Source: Deefgea piscis
GTDB lineage: Bacteria > Pseudomonadota > Gammaproteobacteria > Burkholderiales > Chitinibacteraceae
NCBI RefSeq assembly: GCF_019665785.1
Contig: NZ_CP081149.1
Location: forward strand, 372,001-436,000
Length of the DNA: 64,000 nucleotides
Direction of reading: 5' to 3'
In this document: positions 60,558-64,000 of the stretch, piece after piece
Layout of the letters: every line of letters starts with the position of its first letter
Numbering within the stretch: position 1 is the stretch's first letter
Position numbers and translations under genes: made by a program
The notes under the pieces: generated by a model
What the model was told of the DNA's origin: nothing
Databases searched by the model: none
What the model saw: only the letters and a program-made list of their open reading frames with translations

Positions 60558-61949
60558 ATGATTAAAAAACTAACTTGGCTGTTGGCCTTATTGCCTGGTT
60601 TGGCAATGGCAGCAGATTTTGACGGTGCGCAACTGTCTTTATTATGGGCAGCGCCGTTTGCGGGTTTATTGCTGTCAATTGCGCTGTTTCCGATTTTTGC
60701 ACCGGCTTTTTGGCATCATCATTTCGGCAAGATTTCGGCTTTTTGGGCGGCAGCGTTCTTACTGCCGTTTATCACTAGCTACGGTATGGCGCCTGCGGCT
60801 GGCATCGTGGTGCATGCGATGTTGGCGGAATATATTCCGTTTATTCTGATTTTGTTTGCGCTGTATACCGTGTCTGGCGGGATTTTGGTGAGTGGCAATT
60901 TGCATGGCTCGCCAAAAATGAATACTGGGATTTTGGCTTTGGGTGCGGTAATGGCCTCGCTGATGGGTACGACTGGCGCTGCCATGTTATTGATTCGTCC
61001 ATTGCTTAAAGCCAACGATAATCGCCTGCACAATGTGCACGTGGTGGTGTTCTTTATTTTCTTGGTGGCCAATATTGGTGGCGGTTTAACGCCACTGGGT
61101 GATCCGCCATTGTTCCTGGGCTTTTTGAAGGGCGTTGATTTCATGTGGACGGTTGAGCACATGATGTGGCCGGTGCTGTTTGCTGCGGCAATCTTGCTGG
61201 CGATGTTTTATGCCATCGATAGTTATTACTATAAGAAAGAAGGCGTGTTGCCGGTTGATCGGACGCCTGATAGCAAGATCGAATTTTTCGGTTTATGGAA
61301 TTTCGGTTTAATTGGCGCGATTATCGCTTGCGTGGTGATGTCTGGGATTTGGAAGCCGGGTATCGAATGGAACATCATGGGCACGCATGTTGAATTGCAA
61401 AATATCGTGCGCGATGTGCTGTTGGTGCTGATTGCTTTGGTGTCTTTAAAGTTCACTAAAAAAGAAATCCGTGCGGGGAATGATTTTAACTGGGGCCCGA
61501 TTTTAGAAGTCGCCAAACTGTTTGCAGCCATCTTTATTGCCATGGCGCCAGCGATTGCAATTTTGCGCGCAGGGGAAGCGGGACAAATGGCCAGCTTAGT
61601 GAAGATGGTTAGCTCGCCAGATGGTATGCCGATTGACTATATGTATTTCTGGATGACGGGTTTGTTGTCGGCCTTCCTTGATAATGCACCAACGTATTTA
61701 GTGTTCTTTAATCTAGCGAGCGGCGATGCGGCTCATTTGATGGGACCTATGGCTTCAACCTTGTTGGCGATTTCATGTGGTGCGGTGTTTATGGGCGCGC
61801 TGAGTTATATCGGTAATGCACCTAACTTTATGGTGAAGGCTGTGGCTGAAGACCGTGGCGTGAAAATGCCTAGTTTCTTTGGTTATATGGCTTGGTCTTG
61901 TGTTTGCTTATTACCAGTATTCGTTTTGATGACGCTGGTGTTCTTTTAA
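60558..61949 (+). CDS. NhaD-type sodium:proton antiporter
   Basis: A 463-residue protein with about twelve membrane helices in the ion-transporter superfamily, NhaD/UIT3-like. It has a signal-like first helix (LTWLLALLPGLAMA), then MGTTGAAMLLIRPLLKANDN, NIGGGLTPLGDPPLFLGFLK (the highly conserved GDPP site) and, in the second half, SAFLDNAPTYLVFFNLASGD, its counterpart. It would expel sodium or lithium in exchange for protons. The ATG at 60558 is used; a GTG nine bases upstream is also in frame. Confidence 0.88.
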   Translation: MIKKLTWLLALLPGLAMAADFDGAQLSLLWAAPFAGLLLSIALFPIFAPAFWHHHFGKISAFWAAAFLLPFITSYGMAPAAGIVVHAMLAEYIPFILILFALYTVSGGILVSGNLHGSPKMNTGILALGAVMASLMGTTGAAMLLIRPLLKANDNRLHNVHVVVFFIFLVANIGGGLTPLGDPPLFLGFLKGVDFMWTVEHMMWPVLFAAAILLAMFYAIDSYYYKKEGVLPVDRTPDSKIEFFGLWNFGLIGAIIACVVMSGIWKPGIEWNIMGTHVELQNIVRDVLLVLIALVSLKFTKKEIRAGNDFNWGPILEVAKLFAAIFIAMAPAIAILRAGEAGQMASLVKMVSSPDGMPIDYMYFWMTGLLSAFLDNAPTYLVFFNLASGDAAHLMGPMASTLLAISCGAVFMGALSYIGNAPNFMVKAVAEDRGVKMPSFFGYMAWSCVCLLPVFVLMTLVFF

Positions 61950-61976
61950 GTTTGGATTCACGCGTTAATTGATATC

Positions 61977-62008
61977 AAAAAGGCCAGCTTTGCTGGCCTT
62001 TTTTTTGC
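61977..62008 (+). terminator. Rho-independent terminator
   Basis: AAAAAGGCCAGC, a TTT loop and GCTGGCCTTTTTTTT, right after the antiporter gene. Confidence 0.93.
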
Positions 62009-62618
62009 TCGGCAATGGCGTATGTAGCTTCGGTGTTGGTGGCAACGGTTTTTTGCCTTATTTCGGAGTTGATCGGTGCCGTACGACAAATCGGCGTTGA
62101 GCGCGCTGGACGTTGATTGCGGGTCGGTTGGGGTGCAGGATGGCTGCGCTATTGGCGAGGGTGCTGTTGTTATTTTTTGTTTTTGGCTGATAGCGATTAA
62201 ATTGGCAAGACTACGATTTATTTACATCGATTACACGTTAGTAAGGGTGGTGCGCCTTAGAGTGGCCTTAGTTTTTGCAAAAATCGCTGCAGTACGGTGA
62301 GCGTGGCAACGTCAAGCAAGCTGAATAAAAACCGGGGACTTAAAACCGTATTTATTTACATATGCATTCATATTCTTGACGCATTAAGTTAGCATCATCG
62401 TCGGTGCAGCGAAGGCGCTAGTTAAATAGAGGTAGATTGAGTCTATTTCTTGCGTTGTATCAAATGGAAACTATGGAGATCGCCATTGTCATGCTGCTCA
62501 TTTGATTTGTATCAGTAGCGCACAGCGTAGTCTCCGTATACTGCATTACATCAGGTGATTTACTGTGGAGTCGATCACCGAGCAATTAACACTATCACAA
62601 CCCCGAAGAGGTTTAACC
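62009..62618. other. 610-bp intergenic region upstream of phosphoketolase
   Basis: No gene is supported. A 74-codon frame at 62076-62300 lacks a ribosome-binding site and any recognisable motif. The right half should contain the phosphoketolase promoter, but no convincing -35/-10 pair or operator stands out. Its unusual length could reflect regulation. Confidence 0.4.
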
Positions 62619-64000
62619 GTGGCTCAACTATCAAAAGAACAAATTGGTAATATGCATCGTTACTTTCAGGCAGCGAATTACCTGTCTGTAGGTCAGATTT
62701 ATTTGCTCGACAACCCAATGTTGAAACTACCGCTCAAACGTGAGCACATCAAGCCACGCTTGTTGGGTCACTGGGGTACGACTCCGGGCTTGAACTTTAT
62801 TTTTGTTCACGCCAATCGCGTGATTGTTGAACGTGATGTATCGATGATTTACATCACTGGCCCTGGTCATGGTGGTCCTGGTTTTGTTGCTAATACTTGG
62901 CTCGAAGGTTCGTACGAAGAATTCTTCCCAGCTATTGATCGTACTGAAGCAGGTATGCAACGCCTATTCAAGCAATTCAGCTTCCCGCGCGGTATACCTT
63001 CACACGTAGCACCAGAAACCCCAGGTTCAATGCACGAAGGTGGTGAATTGGGTTACAGCGTATCGCATGCCTACGGTGCGGCTCTGGATAATCCAGACCA
63101 AGTGGTGATTGCTGTTGTTGGTGACGGTGAAGCAGAAACAGGTCCATTGGCAGCGTCTTGGCACTCTACTAAATACATCCACCCGATCAATGACGGTTTT
63201 GTATTGCCAATCTTGCATTTGAACGGTTACAAAATTGCTAACCCAACACTTCTTGCCCGTATGGACAAAGAAGAAGTGACTAATTTGTTCAAAGGTTATG
63301 GCTACGAGCCAATCTTTGTTGAACTCAAGCAAGAAACATTCAACGACAAGCTCGATACATTCGACCAAATCCATATTGATATGGCTGCGGCAATGGACTT
63401 GTGTATGGATAAATTTGCGGCGATTCGTGCTGCGGCCATTGCCGAGCAAGAAGCAGGCAAGCCAATTACTCGCCCACGTTGGCCAATGATTGTAATGCGC
63501 ACGCCTAAAGGCTGGACTGGCCCGAAAGAAATTAAAGGCAAAAAAGTTGAAGACTACTGGCGTAGTCACCAAGTGCCATTCTCTGATATCGATGATGAGA
63601 ATGTGATCAACTTGGAAAACTGGATGCGTTCGTACCAAATCGAAACCTTGTTTAATGCTGATGGTTCAGTGAAACAAGAATTGATTGATTTGGCACCTAA
63701 AGGTATCAAGCGTTTTGGTTCAAACCCAATCGTGCATGGTCAAGTTTCGAAAGACTTGAAAATGCCAGATTTCCGTAAATACGAAGTGAAGTTTGCTAAA
63801 CCAGGTACTGAAAACGCCGAAATGACTCGCGTAATGGGTAAATTCCTACGCGACGTGATGAAAGAAAACGAAGCTGAGAAAAACTTCCGTATCTTCGGCC
63901 CAGATGAAACTGCATCTAACCGTTGGAACGACGTATTTGAAGTGTCGGGCAAAACTTGGTTGGCGAACTTCTTTGAAGAAGACAAAACCAATGACTTCTT
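62619..64000 (+). CDS. xfp: Xylulose-5-phosphate/fructose-6-phosphate phosphoketolase, 5' part
   Basis: The first 460 codons of a thiamine-diphosphate enzyme (family length near 790 residues) that splits xylulose 5-phosphate or fructose 6-phosphate with phosphate to acetyl phosphate plus an aldose phosphate. It starts at GTG with GAAGAGG eight bases upstream: VAQLSKEQIGNMHRYFQAAN. Signatures: LGHWGTTPGLNFIFVHANRV, YITGPGHGGPGFVANTWLEG and the cofactor-binding VVGDGEAETGPLAASWHSTK with YIHP, then LPILHLNGYKIANPT. It runs off the window without a stop. The whole antisense frame at 63027-63638 is a shadow. Confidence 0.95.
   Translation, partial: MAQLSKEQIGNMHRYFQAANYLSVGQIYLLDNPMLKLPLKREHIKPRLLGHWGTTPGLNFIFVHANRVIVERDVSMIYITGPGHGGPGFVANTWLEGSYEEFFPAIDRTEAGMQRLFKQFSFPRGIPSHVAPETPGSMHEGGELGYSVSHAYGAALDNPDQVVIAVVGDGEAETGPLAASWHSTKYIHPINDGFVLPILHLNGYKIANPTLLARMDKEEVTNLFKGYGYEPIFVELKQETFNDKLDTFDQIHIDMAAAMDLCMDKFAAIRAAAIAEQEAGKPITRPRWPMIVMRTPKGWTGPKEIKGKKVEDYWRSHQVPFSDIDDENVINLENWMRSYQIETLFNADGSVKQELIDLAPKGIKRFGSNPIVHGQVSKDLKMPDFRKYEVKFAKPGTENAEMTRVMGKFLRDVMKENEAEKNFRIFGPDETASNRWNDVFEVSGKTWLANFFEEDKTNDF

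Noticed and set aside
62076..62300. 74-codon ORF before phosphoketolase
   Set aside because: No ribosome-binding site, no family; probably chance.
63027..63638. Minus-strand ORF of 203 codons
   Set aside because: It is antisense to the phosphoketolase coding sequence, which has unmistakable family motifs on the plus strand.

Overview
The window looks like chromosomal DNA of a betaproteobacterium, most likely in the Neisseriales/Chromobacteriales (a Chitinibacter/Deefgea-like freshwater organism). This is inferred from the gene families, a moderate GC content and proteobacterial lifestyle genes; no rRNA or marker gene fixes the genus. About 60 protein genes are supported, with three tRNA genes (one Gln, two identical Lys), one intact IS110-family transposase and an unusually rich set of dispersed palindromic repeats. 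Gene order is that of ordinary housekeeping and accessory chromosome; there is no prophage, no CRISPR array and no classical defence island.

Layout. 1-9 kb: an aspartoacylase-like peptidase, a globin-coupled diguanylate cyclase, a TauE/SafE exporter, a broken patatin gene, a TraB/GumN protein, a methyltransferase-like protein, DUF924, a nucleotidyltransferase and a SleB-type hydrolase. 9-16 kb: a CWC zinc-ribbon/TonB pair, tRNA-Gln, small conserved unknowns, a parvulin, an OmpA lipoprotein, a TerB-like protein, a methyltransferase and a solute-binding protein. 16-30 kb: MdaB with a Fur-like site, a bicarbonate transporter with its PII-like partner (SbtA/SbtB type), a PEP-CTERM protein, a class V aminotransferase, a 7TM diguanylate cyclase, cytochrome b561, DAHP synthase, a cysteine desulfurase-rhodanese fusion and a Tat-exported agmatine deiminase-like enzyme. 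30-42 kb: LysR, a PliG-like secreted protein, a second solute-binding protein, a DUF1289 mini-gene, endonuclease I, LemA-GYF, a phytase-like esterase under a clear Pho box, MTHFR-like, SIS, isochorismatase and PilZ proteins. 42-47 kb: an accessory, repeat-rich segment with an AT-rich PDZ lipoprotein/membrane protein pair, a paralogous pair of unknown membrane proteins and an IS110 element, framed by two roughly 0.4 kb near-identical direct repeats. 47-64 kb: MetH (carrying REP-like palindromes in frame), FabI, Pta, quinone oxidoreductase, YqiA, a Dyp peroxidase, an LtaS-like sulfatase, tandem tRNA-Lys, glyoxalase I, an NhaD-type antiporter and the first 460 codons of a phosphoketolase that runs off the window.

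How genes fit together. Two GGDEF proteins and a PilZ effector are parts of c-di-GMP signalling. Phosphoketolase makes acetyl phosphate, which Pta can convert to acetyl-CoA, so a phosphoketolase bypass is plausible. SbtA/SbtB suggest regulated bicarbonate uptake. The phytase-like esterase probably belongs to the phosphate-starvation regulon.

Most notable structure. (1) metH contains three REP-like palindromic units read through in frame at two domain linkers. (2) A dispersed palindrome with GGTATTGC...GCAATACC ends recurs about ten times in intergenic DNA, often just behind a GCCTCGC/GCGAGGC terminator. (3) Several further repeat families (a Pseudomonas-type REPIN, GTAGGGTGGAATAA palindromes, a 20-bp perfect inverted repeat, a GGGTCTGTTGACG element) make the 25-47 kb part repeat-dense. 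No wholly new multi-gene system is demonstrable from sequence alone; the best candidates are listed as findings.
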